Counted from the stretch's first letter, positions 1 through 7,788 are shown. The stretch: DNA of 9,785 nt from an uncultured Clostridia bacterium (GCA_946186535.1 CAMHNT010000071.1:1-9785), one strand, 5' to 3'. Program-made: numbers and translations. The notes: generated by a model from the letters alone, not told the origin.

Positions 1-199
1 GACGCTCTCTGCCAGAGCGTCTCCCTAAAGGGACTAGGCTTCGCCGTCGCACTCTTCCAAAACAGTCCACCGGACTGTTTTGGAATTCACCCCTTGCAGA
101 GGGCTGAACGCTAAAGGAGTTTCGCCGTCTGCGGACGGCGACCAAAGACGCTGTCTTTGGAATCTGCAAGCCTTTGAAAAGGCTTGAGCGAAACTTTTT
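1..199. repeat. Mosaic of six small hairpins, intergenic repeat family I (copy 1)
   Basis: This gene-free stretch downstream of the dehydratase gene is built from consecutive inverted repeats. They are GACGCTCT/AGAGCGTC (1-21), TCCCT/AGGGA (21-32), a perfect 14-bp stem with loop ACC (55-68/72-85), CGCCGTC/GACGGCG (123-140), CCAAAGAC/GTCTTTGG (142-160) and CAAGCCTTT/AAAGGCTTG (167-186). An open frame runs through it on the minus strand, but its sequence is only the translation of the hairpins, so I do not call a gene. The right end (172-199: TTTGAAAAGGCTTGAG, then GAAACTTT) resembles 4577-4602, which suggests a dispersed family. The hairpins could help end minus-strand transcription, although none has a clean T-tract. 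Identity as a Ruminococcus-type repeat is from memory and not tested. Confidence 0.7.
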
Positions 200-229
200 C
201 TGGCTTCGCTATGAATTAAGTTTTTTATT

Positions 230-2107
230 TTAGTTAATTTTATGATGAAAGGTAGGAACAATATCACTGAGAATCTTCAAAGTCAGTTCGCTGTCGTTTG
301 AATTAGCTGCTTCCTTAAGCTCCTGAAGCTCACCCAGAAAGCTGTCCGGGTCGATCTTGATCTGATTTCCTATGAAGATCTTTTTGTTCGCCGTTTCCTT
401 GAGTCCCTCTTCACTCATGAGAAGCTCTTCGTAAAGCTTCTCTCCGGGGCGCAGTCCTGTGAATTTTATTTCAACATCCTGATACGGAACCTTGCCGTAA
501 AGTCTGATGAGATTTTCCGCAAGAGTTACTATCTTCACCGGTTCGCCCATGTCGAGGACGAAAATCTCGCCGCCATGAGCCATTGCGCCTGCCTGCATAA
601 CGAGAGAGACAGCCTCCGGAATAGTCATGAAGTATCTTATGATATCCGGGTGGGTTACGGTGACGGGCTTTCCGGTTTCTATCTGCTTTTTGAAAAGCGG
701 AATGACGGAGCCGTTGCTTCCGAGAACGTTTCCGAAACGGGTCGTGATGAAGTCGGTGTTGGTATAGTTCTGAGCCATATACTGGATTATCATCTCGCAG
801 CAGCGCTTCGTCGCGCCCATGACGTTCGTCGGGTTTACCGCCTTGTCCGTTGAGATCATAACGAATTTTTCCACGTTGTAATATTCCGCGAGAGTCGCAC
901 AGTTGAATGTGCCGAAGATATTGTTTTTCACCGCCTCTTCCGGAACCGTTTCCATGAGCGGAACGTGCTTGTGGGCAGCAGCATGGAACACAATATTCGG
1001 TTTGTAGGTTTTGAAGATGAGATTCATCTTTGCGTAATCACGAACGGAAGCGATGAGAGTTACGAGGTTGATGTCACGTCCGTACTCCATGTATAGTTCC
1101 TGTTGGATCTCATAAGCGTTGTTTTCATAGATGTCAACGATTACTATTTGCTTCGGGCTGTACTTTATTATCTGGCGGACAAGCTCACTTCCGATCGAAC
1201 CGCCGCCGCCCGTTACCATGCAGACCTTGCCGGAAATGTATTCCTTGACGTCGTTGTTGTCGAAGGTCACGGGTTCTCTTCCGAGAAGGTCTTCAATTCG
1301 GATATCCTGCGCCTTTGAGATGATCTGGGTGCTTTCGCTTCCGTCGCCGAGCATCTCGGTGAGGTAGGGGATAATTTTTATTTTACAGCTTGTCTCACTT
1401 GCGATGTCAAGTATTCTTTTCCTCTTCTTTTCGTCAAGCGAGGGAATGGCGAGAATAATAAGGTCGATCGCTTCGTTTCTGCACCATTTCTTGATGTCCT
1501 GGGTTGTTCCTCTCACGGGGATACCCATGATGCTTGTGCCCTGCTTGTCCGGGTCGTCGTCAATGAGACAGACCGGCTCGTATTTGTGCGCAGGGTTTTT
1601 AGGGTCGGTTGCGGCGTTCTTGATTTCGCTTAAAATCATCTTGCACGCCTTTCCGGCGCCGATTATCATGGTTCGCTGTTTCTGATATTTTTTTCCGTCG
1701 ACGGAAATCGTCAGAAACGTTTTCCGGAAAACAAATCTGAAAACGGTTATGCCGACCGTGCTTATGGCGAAGGATATGATGATATACTGCCAGCGGGGCT
1801 GTGCGTTGAAGGTGTTCGCAAGGAGAACGGTTATTCCGCAGCCGATGAACATTCCGATTCCGCACGACAGGTAATCTTTGGCGTCAAAGTACCGCCAGAG
1901 CTTGTTGTATGCACCGCAGACATAAAGTGCGAAAAAGCACATCAGCGCATTTATCAGAAGATAAATAATAAGACTCTTTCGTGACGAGTCGTACATTGGA
2001 TTCAGCCAAAAGAAGGAGAGAAAGAAGCTCGTCAGAGCTCCGCTCATAAATACGATAAAAGCGTCCGCAAACATCAGGACGATTTTTCTTACATTCATTT
2101 TTTCCAT
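230..2107 (-). CDS. Membrane-anchored nucleotide-sugar 4,6-dehydratase (PglF/CapD/FlaA1 family polysaccharide biosynthesis protein)
   Basis: The 625-residue product fits the full-length PglF type, which turns UDP-GlcNAc into the UDP-4-keto-6-deoxy sugar, the first step toward rare sugars of surface glycans. About four membrane helices lie at residues 8-33, 46-66, 82-98 and 107-127. An N-terminal Rossmann domain follows (IIGAGKA, 148-154). The C-terminal catalytic short-chain dehydrogenase domain starts at the NAD-binding TGGGGSIGSE (299-308). STDK (419-422) and MGATK (430-434) are present: Met430 stands where classical SDRs have the catalytic Tyr, and the T420/D421/K422/M430 spacing matches Campylobacter PglF (T395, D396, K397, M405, from memory). 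LRPGEKLYEE (552-561) is another family hallmark. The start at 2107 is supported by GGAG six bases upstream on the minus strand; a second ATG at 2098 is possible. The gene is intact and is transcribed away from the exporter. The product sugar cannot be read from sequence; a C5-epimerizing variant is the main alternative. Confidence 0.93.
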   Translation of the reverse strand: MEKMNVRKIVLMFADAFIVFMSGALTSFFLSFFWLNPMYDSSRKSLIIYLLINALMCFFALYVCGAYNKLWRYFDAKDYLSCGIGMFIGCGITVLLANTFNAQPRWQYIIISFAISTVGITVFRFVFRKTFLTISVDGKKYQKQRTMIIGAGKACKMILSEIKNAATDPKNPAHKYEPVCLIDDDPDKQGTSIMGIPVRGTTQDIKKWCRNEAIDLIILAIPSLDEKKRKRILDIASETSCKIKIIPYLTEMLGDGSESTQIISKAQDIRIEDLLGREPVTFDNNDVKEYISGKVCMVTGGGGSIGSELVRQIIKYSPKQIVIVDIYENNAYEIQQELYMEYGRDINLVTLIASVRDYAKMNLIFKTYKPNIVFHAAAHKHVPLMETVPEEAVKNNIFGTFNCATLAEYYNVEKFVMISTDKAVNPTNVMGATKRCCEMIIQYMAQNYTNTDFITTRFGNVLGSNGSVIPLFKKQIETGKPVTVTHPDIIRYFMTIPEAVSLVMQAGAMAHGGEIFVLDMGEPVKIVTLAENLIRLYGKVPYQDVEIKFTGLRPGEKLYEELLMSEEGLKETANKKIFIGNQIKIDPDSFLGELQELKEAANSNDSELTLKILSDIVPTFHHKIN

Positions 2108-2193
2108 AAAGAACTCCGATTTCTTTTTACATTTAGTCTTTTTTAAATTGATTTTTTGATATATATTCTTCGGAAACGTTAGATTTCAAAATA

Positions 2194-2246
2194 ACAGGCG
2201 GCTGACTTCAGGTGATGAGAGTCATGCCGGAAGCCCCTGTCGGGCT
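2194..2246 (-). promoter_or_regulatory. Structured leader element with two competing hairpins
   Basis: Numbered on the plus strand, a nested stem pairs TGACT (2203-2207) with AGTCA (2220-2224), CGGC (2199-2202) with GCCG (2226-2229), and ACAGG (2194-2198) with CCTGT (2236-2240). A second hairpin, AGCCC (2232-2236) with GGGCT (2242-2246), uses the same CCTGT bases in its arm and loop, so the outer pairing and this hairpin exclude each other. The element lies in the predicted 5' untranslated region of the dehydratase mRNA, about 90-140 bases before its start codon. On the minus strand it is followed by TATTTTG, a weak T-tract. I do not recognise it as a known riboswitch class. Confidence 0.4.
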
Positions 2247-2402
2247 GTTTGACTTTTTGGGTTTTTGTGTAGTAATTTGTAATAATAAATTAACATTACA
2301 ATGATATTAAACTACAATGCGTTAATTTATATGTTAATATTTTGTAAACTGTTTAAGAAAACCGGAAACAGAAAATATCCGGGAAACGGAAATAACCTGT
2401 TC

Positions 2403-2459
2403 AAAAAAATCAGTCCGAACCTGTACGGAATCACATTCTGAAAACGGAATTTCTCGGAC
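2403..2459 (-). terminator. Possible early terminator in the dehydratase leader
   Basis: On the minus strand GTCCGA (2459-2454) can pair with TCGGAC (2418-2413), and three bases later seven T's follow (2409-2403). This resembles an intrinsic terminator about 25-80 bases into the predicted transcript. The stem is only 6 bp with a loop of about 35 bases, so it is weak unless the loop folds further. It could act as an attenuator or be coincidence. Confidence 0.25.
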
Positions 2460-2489
2460 GGAATTTTTAATGCAGTTTCAATATTAATA

Positions 2490-2519
2490 ATTATACTATA
2501 TTATATACAAATATGTCAA
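2490..2519 (-). promoter_or_regulatory. Consensus sigma-A promoter for the dehydratase gene
   Basis: Read on the minus strand, a perfect TTGACA (2519-2514) is followed after 18 bases by a perfect TATAAT (2495-2490). Transcription would start near 2484 and cross about 375 bases of leader before the ATG at 2107. Nothing else downstream on that strand would be the target, so I assign it to the dehydratase. A gap of 18 is within the normal range. Confidence 0.65.
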
Positions 2520-2793
2520 ATAAAAAATGAGGAATCATGGGGGCGGAGGGGCGAGAAAAGAATGAAAATACGCAGAATGAAATCGATGTGCAATATATCT
2601 ACAATAAATCGCTTCTATAATATATTTCAGTATATATTGGAAAATTTTTCGGTAAGACAGGTGAAAAACGGTTGGATTTGAATTTTCCCGGACTTTTGGC
2701 GGATATTCAAATATTACAGACGAACACAAAATATCATACTTTTTTAACATTTTGATACCATAATTTTATACATTATTAAGGGCAAAATGCCTA

Positions 2794-2822
2794 TTGCAAA
2801 ATTTGCTGTATAATGTTATAAT
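2794..2822 (+). promoter_or_regulatory. Extended -10 sigma-A promoter for the ABC exporter operon
   Basis: TTGCAA (2794-2799) and TATAAT (2817-2822) are separated by exactly 17 bases, with TG at 2814-2815 giving an extended -10. Transcription should begin near 2829, about 54 bases before the chosen ATG of the permease gene. A weaker upstream pair, TTAACA (2744-2749) and TATACA (2767-2772), also with 17-base spacing, may be a second tandem promoter. Confidence 0.75.
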
Positions 2823-2882
2823 CAAATCGTTTATGATTACTTATTCTATAAATTTTTGAAGAAAAGGAAGTGGTGGTTGCTG

Positions 2883-3686
2883 ATGGGAAGATTTTTTAAG
2901 GATTTCAAACGATTCTTTAATTATATAGTGTACTCATCAAAGGCCGAATTGAAGTCGGAGGTAGCCGATTCGTTCCTGAGCTGGCTGTGGTGGTTTCTTG
3001 ACCCGCTGCTCTATATGATGGTTTATTCGTTCATCGCCCTTGTCGTGTTCAACAGCAAAGTTCCGTATTTCCCTGTTTTTGTATTCCTGGGTCTCAACAC
3101 ATGGCAGTTTTTCAACAAAACCCTCAAGGCAAGCGTAAAGCTCGTTCAGGGAAAAAAGATGATCGTTACGAAGGTCTATGTTCCGAAGTATATGTTTGTG
3201 TTTGAAAAGATGGGCGTTTACGGATTTAAAATGGTAGTTTCGAATCTCCTCGTAGTCATCACGATGATCGGATATCACGTTCCGCTGACATGGAGAGTTG
3301 TGTGGGTAATTCCGATAACCCTCGTGCTCGTTGTGGTTACGTTCGGTATCAGCACTATCGTCATGCACTTCGGCGTTTTCGTTGAGGACCTTCTCAACGT
3401 TATCACGGTTGTACTTCAGATGGGTTTTTATCTTTCCGGTATCTTCTATTCGATCGAGTCAATCGGCACTGTAGTCAAGGGAAGAGTTCCCGAGCCGTAC
3501 GGTACTCTCCTCGTAAAGATTAACCCGATGGCTCTTCTTATTACGGATCTCAGAAGAGTTCTTCTCTATCAGCAGAGTCCGCACTGGGTTATGCTGATTA
3601 TATGGTTCTTCGTCGGACTTTTGCTCTCGTTCATAGGAACGAAGATCATTTATAAATACGAAAACAGTTATGTAAAGGTGATTTAA
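2883..3686 (+). CDS. ABC-2 type polysaccharide/teichoic acid export permease (TagG/Wzm-like)
   Basis: From ATG 2883 the product has 267 residues, normal for the TagG/Wzm/RfbA class of exporters. An amphipathic, basic N-terminus (RFFKDFKRFFNYIVYSSKAEL) precedes about six membrane helices, including SWLWWFLDPLLYMMVYSFIA, the loop PYFPVFVFLGLNTWQFF typical of the ABC-2 family, and a C-terminal helix at WVMLIIWFFVGLLLSFIG. It should form the membrane channel that moves an undecaprenyl-linked glycopolymer out of the cytoplasm with the ATPase next door. The frame also opens at a TTG at 2856, adding nine residues (KKRKWW-rich). I prefer the ATG because an AGGAAGTGG-type ribosome site sits just before it and the family begins at that point. 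The ATPase gene starts 2 bases after the stop, so the two are cotranscribed. The polymer exported is unknown. Confidence 0.9.
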   Translation: MGRFFKDFKRFFNYIVYSSKAELKSEVADSFLSWLWWFLDPLLYMMVYSFIALVVFNSKVPYFPVFVFLGLNTWQFFNKTLKASVKLVQGKKMIVTKVYVPKYMFVFEKMGVYGFKMVVSNLLVVITMIGYHVPLTWRVVWVIPITLVLVVVTFGISTIVMHFGVFVEDLLNVITVVLQMGFYLSGIFYSIESIGTVVKGRVPEPYGTLLVKINPMALLITDLRRVLLYQQSPHWVMLIIWFFVGLLLSFIGTKIIYKYENSYVKVI

Positions 3687-3688
3687 TT

Positions 3689-4429
3689 ATGTCAGATGCA
3701 ACAGAATATGCAATTTCCGTATCCGACGTAAAAATCAGATACAGAGTTTTTAAAAAGATTTCACTTCTGAAAACGCTCCTCGCTCCGCACAAGTACAAGA
3801 AGACCGAGCTTTTCGAGGCAGTCAAGGGCGTGACCTTCAACGTTCCGAAGGGACAGATCCTCGGAATCGTCGGAAAGAACGGAAGCGGAAAGTCAACGCT
3901 TCTCAAAGCGATCGCAGGAATTTTTTCTCCCGACGAGGGAACGATCGACCTTCACGGTCATTCCGTTTCGCTCCTTTCAATCGGCGTAGGATTTCAGAAC
4001 AAGCTCAGCGGAAGAGAAAACATCTATCTTTCCGGAATGCTTCTTGGATTCAACAAGGAGCAGATCGACGAAAAGCTCGAGGAAATCATCGAGTTTTCCG
4101 AGCTCGGCGATTTCATTGACCGCCCGGTAAAAACCTACTCGAGCGGTATGTACTCGAAGCTTGCGTTTTCGATCACGGCTATCCTTGAAACGGAGATTAT
4201 GCTCATCGACGAGGTGCTTTCCGTAGGCGACGCAAAGTTCAAGAAGAAGAGCTATGAGAAGATGAGAAGTCTTATTACGAACACGGACAGAACGGTTGTT
4301 ATCGTTTCTCACAGCTCCGAGACGCTTCAGAAGCTCTGTGATACTATTCTCTGGCTTCACGAGGGCGAAGTAAAAATGCAGGGCACATGTGAAGAGGTAC
4401 TGCCTCTTTATGAAGAGTTTATGTCCTGA
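3689..4429 (+). CDS. ABC transporter ATP-binding protein for polysaccharide/teichoic acid export (TagH/Wzt-like)
   Basis: The 246-residue ATPase drives export through the permease encoded just upstream (2-base gap; its ribosome site AAAGGTGAT overlaps the end of that gene). All motifs are intact: Walker A GKNGSGKST (62-70), the Q-loop at Q103 (GFQ), a signature written YSSGM (150-154) rather than LSGGQ, which is characteristic of the Wzt/TagH class, Walker B IMLIDE (170-175), the D-loop SVGD (178-181) and the switch histidine H208 (VIVSHS). The N-terminal 40 residues, before FEAVKGVTF, match the extra segment of polysaccharide exporters. The protein ends at about residue 246, so it lacks the C-terminal glycan-binding domain of longer Wzt proteins and the extracellular tail of Bacillus TagH. 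This suggests export without recognition of a modified chain end. Confidence 0.93.
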   Translation: MSDATEYAISVSDVKIRYRVFKKISLLKTLLAPHKYKKTELFEAVKGVTFNVPKGQILGIVGKNGSGKSTLLKAIAGIFSPDEGTIDLHGHSVSLLSIGVGFQNKLSGRENIYLSGMLLGFNKEQIDEKLEEIIEFSELGDFIDRPVKTYSSGMYSKLAFSITAILETEIMLIDEVLSVGDAKFKKKSYEKMRSLITNTDRTVVIVSHSSETLQKLCDTILWLHEGEVKMQGTCEEVLPLYEEFMS

Positions 4430-4484
4430 TGTATATAAATGAGCAAATGATTAAACGATAGTCGAAGGGGAATAATGGTTTTAT

Positions 4485-4509
4485 AAAAATGCCGCAGTGC
4501 GGCATTTTT
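4485..4509. terminator. Intrinsic terminator of the ABC exporter operon
   Basis: A perfect 11-bp stem pairs AAAAATGCCGC (4485-4495) with GCGGCATTTTT (4499-4509) around a 3-base loop AGT. The GC-rich core is flanked by A's on the left and T's on the right, so it can stop transcription in both directions. It lies 56 bases after the stop codon of the ATPase gene and isolates the exporter operon from the yfhO gene. Confidence 0.88.
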
Positions 4510-4524
4510 AGGAGTAATGAGATG

Positions 4525-4604
4525 TTAAGGGCTTCGCCCTTAAAACCCACGAGGGCGCTGTACCCCAAGGGTACTTTTTGAAAAAAGCTGGGCAAAAACT
4601 TTAA
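4525..4604. repeat. Intergenic hairpin repeat, family I (copy 2)
   Basis: It contains TTAAGGGC/GCCCTTAA (4525-4532/4536-4543) and GTACCC/GGGTAC (4560-4565/4569-4574), the latter followed by five T's (4575-4579), so it could be a second terminator. The right part (TTTTTGAAAAAAGCTGGGC, then AAAAACTTT) resembles the right end of the repeat at 172-199 in the same orientation. It sits directly after the exporter terminator and codes for nothing visible. Confidence 0.55.
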
Positions 4605-4813
4605 CCGTCCTCTGTCAGACTTCTTTGATGTGATTTTAAATTTGCTCAATTATGGTTATGACAAGAAATAACTTTCGGCAACGGATTAAAAAAGTGTGAA
4701 AAGTCCAATCAGTTGGATAGAGAAAAACCCTACCGTAGAAAGTCCCTAACCTCGGGCATTGACTCGTGTCAAGAGTAGCTTCGGAATCGGGGTAAAAAAA
4801 GGAGGAGAGATGG
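4605..4813 (+). promoter_or_regulatory. Probable leader of the yfhO gene
   Basis: This 209-base stretch precedes the GTG start of yfhO. Only a weak promoter candidate is visible: TTGATG (4625-4630), 17 bases, AATTAT (4648-4653). Small inverted repeats occur, such as TTGAC/GTCAA around 4759-4772, but I see no known riboswitch. At 4780-4800 lies an element almost identical to one in front of the glycosyltransferase gene (8011-8031). Confidence 0.3.
4801..4807 (+). promoter_or_regulatory. Ribosome binding site fixing the GTG start of yfhO
   Basis: GGAGGAG ends 6 bases before GTG 4814, the ideal distance. An ATG at 4810 lies only 2 bases away from it and runs into TAA after three codons, so it is not the start. 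Confidence 0.8.
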
Positions 4814-7678
4814 GTGGCTAAGAAGAAAAGGAAGAAGGGGAGTTCCGGCGTTGGGAACGTGAGCGTTTCCGGGAAAGAGGAAACCGCTTCGGAAGCTTTG
4901 GAAAAGGCTGAGGAAAAAGCTGAGGGAACTCCGGCGGAGTCCGAAGAGACAGTGAATCGGACTGTTGAGGAAAACTCGGAACCCGAAGAAAAAATTGAAG
5001 AAAAAAATAAAAGTAATGAAAATGATGATGAAGTAAAAGAAGAGAAAAAAGTCGGCGCAGAGAAAAAGAAAGCTCCGGCGAACACACTCCTGACTGCAAA
5101 GAATAAGAGGGAGAAGGATACAAAGATTTTTCTGGTTCTTGCGTTCTTCGTTCCGTTTCTCATTATGGGAGTCGTTTTCGCAAAAGCCGGGGTCTATCCG
5201 TTCGGAGACAGACAGGTTATGTATTCCGACTGTAAACAGCAGTATCTTCCGTTCCTCAAGGAATTTCAAAGGAAGATAAAAAGCGGCGACTCGCTTCTTT
5301 ACAGCTGGAGAAACGGTCTGGGTACGAATTTTATGTCCATGATAGGATATTATATCGCAAGTCCGCTCAACTGGCTGACGCTTCTTGTGCCGGTCAAATA
5401 TGTGCGTGAAGCCATGGCTGTTTTTATGATGATAAAAATCGGCTGTGCGAGTCTGTTTATGGCGGTTTTCCTGAAGCACGTCTATCGAAGAAACGACCTT
5501 TCTCTCGTAGCGTTCGGCTGCTGCTATGCATTCTGTGATTTCTTCATGGGATATTACTGGAATATTATCTGGCTTGACAGCGTTGCGCTTCTGCCGCTTG
5601 TTGCGCTGGGTGTTTACGGCGTTGTTCATGAGAAGAAGTACAAGCTGTATATTGTATCGCTTGCACTTGCCTTCCTTTCGAGCTACTACATCGGATATAT
5701 GATATGCGTGTTCGTTGTTCTGTGGTTCATTGTTCAGAGCGTTATCAAAAAATCGAAGCTCGAGGTTTTCTGCGAGGACATTCTGAAGATGGCTTTGTAT
5801 TCGGTCATTGCGATTGCAATATCTCTGCCGGTTACGCTGACTTCGGCGATTCAGCTTCAGAATACGGTCGGCACGGACGACTCGTTCCCGGAAAAAATTG
5901 AAATCTACAACAACTTCGCAGAGGTTGCTGCAAATCTTTTCAGCTTCCACCAGCCGACTACGATGGAAGGTCTTCCGAATATCGGCTCGGGAATATTCTG
6001 TATTCTGCTTCTTGCTGTTTTTGTGAGAGCTAAGGATATTCCGCTTCGTGAGAAGATCACGAATCTCGTTCTGCTTGGGTTTATATTCATAAGTCTTAAT
6101 ATAAATACTCTTGATTATATCTGGCACGGATTCCACTTCCCGAATCTTATTCCGTACCGTTTTTCGTTCCTGTTCAGCTTCATGCTGATTACGATAGCCT
6201 ACAGAGCATTTTCCGTTTTTGTGGAGCTTGACAAAAAGGATATTATCGGTATGTGCTTGGTTACAATAATAATGGTATGCATTTCCGTTTTCTATCTCGA
6301 ACAGAAGGCGATCATCGGAAGTCTTATTGTTGCGGCACTCTATATTCTGTTTATGGCGCTGTATGAGATGAATATGCTCGACAGACGTCTGCTCACGATT
6401 TTTGCGAGTCTTGTTATCGTTGCGGAAATGTGCGTTCAGTGCAGCATTGGCGTAAATACTGTCGGCACGACAAATCACAACGACTATCCGGACAAGGAGG
6501 AAGCCGTTGTGGAGCTTCTCGGATATGCTGAGGAAGAAAATCCGGACGAGTTCTACAGAGTTGAACAGACGTACTATTCGCTCAAAAACGACGGTATGAT
6601 GTACGGCTACAACGGCATCGGTCAGTTCTCGTCGACTTCGTACAAGAGCATAATCAATTTTACGAGCCGTTTCGGTATGGTTTCAAAGCGAAGCAGCTAT
6701 CAGTACCTTCTTACATCACCGATAACGTCGATGTATACGGGCGTCAAGTACGTAGTTTGCAGAGACGGATATATCGGAAACGAATCATCGCTTTCCGAAT
6801 TCAGGACATCAAGCGACGGTTCGGTAACGATGTATGAGAATGATTATTATCTGCCGGTGGGATATATGTCGGTCGATAAGATTGACGACGTCAATATGGA
6901 AAACGATTCCGTTTTTGTGACTCAGAATAAGGTCTTCCGTGCTACGACGGGAATGGACAAGGATGTTTATACACTTCTGAAACCCGATTCTTTCGACTGT
7001 GTCAACATGGATCACAAGGAAGAAAAGGGCGGAATTTTCGACTACAGTCTCAGAAGCGGCGAAAGCAGCGGTGAGATCAACGTCACATATAAGGCGCCTG
7101 CCGACGGCATGATATATGCATGGGCTAACGTAAAGTCGAACACGAGGGTTGACGTAAAGAGCGACAGTATCGACCACAGCTATGATGTTGACGCTCAGAG
7201 ATATATTTTCCCTCTCGGTTACTACAAGAAGGGTGAAACGGTAAGTCTTCACGTTGACGCAGACAAGAGCGCAACAAACAAGATTGCGGCAGCTTTCCTC
7301 AATCCGGACATTCTCGATTCGGGTTATGAGACTCTTGCGGACGAGGGACTTGTTGTTTCGGATTTTACGAGCACAAAGATCGAGGGTACGATCAGCGTAA
7401 AGAAGGACGGAACGTTCCTTACGTCGATTCCGTATGAAAAGGGTTGGACTCTTTATGTTGACGGAAAGAAGACGGAGACAAAAGAGGCGATGGAAGTATT
7501 CCTCGCAGCGGATCTGAGCGAGGGCGAGCATGACATAAAGCTCACCTATTCACCTCAGGGATTTGTTCCGGGTATAGTTCTTGCGGTTATTGCGCTTCTC
7601 GGATTTGCGGAGCTCTGTCTCGACGAGAAATTCAGAAAGCAGGGAAAGAGCCTTTATGAGGTTGTTCTCAGAAAATAA
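4814..7678 (+). CDS. yfhO: YfhO-family integral membrane protein, putative GT-C type lipid-linked-sugar glycosyltransferase
   Basis: The 954-residue product has the YfhO hallmark segment after the first helix (YPFGDRQVMYSDCKQQY at 128-144, then WRNGLGTNF, 165-173). Acidic residues in this first outer loop, D132 and D139, are candidate catalytic residues by analogy with GT-C enzymes. About 12 membrane helices run from roughly 104-124 through 203-543, a large soluble domain (about 550-915) presumably faces outside, and a final helix lies near 920-937. In Bacillus subtilis YfhO is thought to move a sugar from a lipid carrier onto lipoteichoic acid outside the cell, working with CsbB and GtcA. 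The CsbB-like gene follows here, which supports the same role. Residues 1-100 form an unusual Lys/Glu-rich, probably disordered, cytoplasmic extension. The GTG start is set by the site at 4801. The acceptor and the sugar are unknown. Confidence 0.88.
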   Translation: MAKKKRKKGSSGVGNVSVSGKEETASEALEKAEEKAEGTPAESEETVNRTVEENSEPEEKIEEKNKSNENDDEVKEEKKVGAEKKKAPANTLLTAKNKREKDTKIFLVLAFFVPFLIMGVVFAKAGVYPFGDRQVMYSDCKQQYLPFLKEFQRKIKSGDSLLYSWRNGLGTNFMSMIGYYIASPLNWLTLLVPVKYVREAMAVFMMIKIGCASLFMAVFLKHVYRRNDLSLVAFGCCYAFCDFFMGYYWNIIWLDSVALLPLVALGVYGVVHEKKYKLYIVSLALAFLSSYYIGYMICVFVVLWFIVQSVIKKSKLEVFCEDILKMALYSVIAIAISLPVTLTSAIQLQNTVGTDDSFPEKIEIYNNFAEVAANLFSFHQPTTMEGLPNIGSGIFCILLLAVFVRAKDIPLREKITNLVLLGFIFISLNINTLDYIWHGFHFPNLIPYRFSFLFSFMLITIAYRAFSVFVELDKKDIIGMCLVTIIMVCISVFYLEQKAIIGSLIVAALYILFMALYEMNMLDRRLLTIFASLVIVAEMCVQCSIGVNTVGTTNHNDYPDKEEAVVELLGYAEEENPDEFYRVEQTYYSLKNDGMMYGYNGIGQFSSTSYKSIINFTSRFGMVSKRSSYQYLLTSPITSMYTGVKYVVCRDGYIGNESSLSEFRTSSDGSVTMYENDYYLPVGYMSVDKIDDVNMENDSVFVTQNKVFRATTGMDKDVYTLLKPDSFDCVNMDHKEEKGGIFDYSLRSGESSGEINVTYKAPADGMIYAWANVKSNTRVDVKSDSIDHSYDVDAQRYIFPLGYYKKGETVSLHVDADKSATNKIAAAFLNPDILDSGYETLADEGLVVSDFTSTKIEGTISVKKDGTFLTSIPYEKGWTLYVDGKKTETKEAMEVFLAADLSEGEHDIKLTYSPQGFVPGIVLAVIALLGFAELCLDEKFRKQGKSLYEVVLRK

Positions 7679-7704
7679 AAAATAAGCGAAACCTATGCCC
7701 CCCG

Positions 7705-7788
7705 AAAGAGCTTTCATAGAAAAAAGCAGGGTTTGGGGCGACAGCCCCCGATAGGTGTGGGCAAAGCCCTTTACCCACGAAAAGCTTT
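7705..7788 (+). repeat. Hairpin repeat family II, unit A
   Basis: The unit begins with an imperfect AAAGCTTT box (7705-7714) and ends with a perfect one (7781-7788). Inside are GCAGGGTTTGGGGC (7726-7739), the hairpin GGGGC-GACA-GCCCC (7735-7748), then GGGC-AAA-GCCC (7759-7769) enclosed by GTGGG (7757-7761) and CCCAC (7774-7778). It lies 26 bases after the yfhO stop and shares its order of parts with the copies at 7789, 7921 and 9705. No transposase is nearby. Confidence 0.75.

Larger units (their letters stand above)
2108..2882. other. Divergent intergenic region, no convincing gene
   Basis: This stretch of about 775 bases separates the minus-strand dehydratase gene from the plus-strand ABC exporter genes. 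It is AT-rich, apart from GC-richer pockets near 2194-2246, 2360-2465 and 2535-2555. It holds a consensus minus-strand promoter (2490-2519), a near-consensus plus-strand promoter (2794-2822) and several inverted repeats, including AAATTAAC (2287-2294) with GTTAATTT (2321-2328). A further plus-strand promoter-like pair, TTAACA (2290-2295) and TACAAT (2313-2318) with 17-base spacing, has no obvious target nearby. The only open frames are short and look random. Confidence 0.7.

Noticed and set aside
34..267. A 77-codon open frame on the minus strand at the left end
   Set aside because: It is the translation of consecutive hairpins (repeat family I) and overlaps the end of the dehydratase gene.
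2562..2681. A 39-codon frame (MKIRRMKSMCNIS...) preceded by GGAGGGG
   Set aside because: The purine-rich site is 10 bases away, the region is AT-rich gap sequence, a similar-sized frame exists on the other strand, and there is no promoter at a suitable distance.
4769..6478. A 569-codon open frame on the minus strand
   Set aside because: It lies opposite the clear YfhO coding sequence, has no ribosome site, and its product is a low-complexity Arg/His/Asn mix without recognisable motifs.
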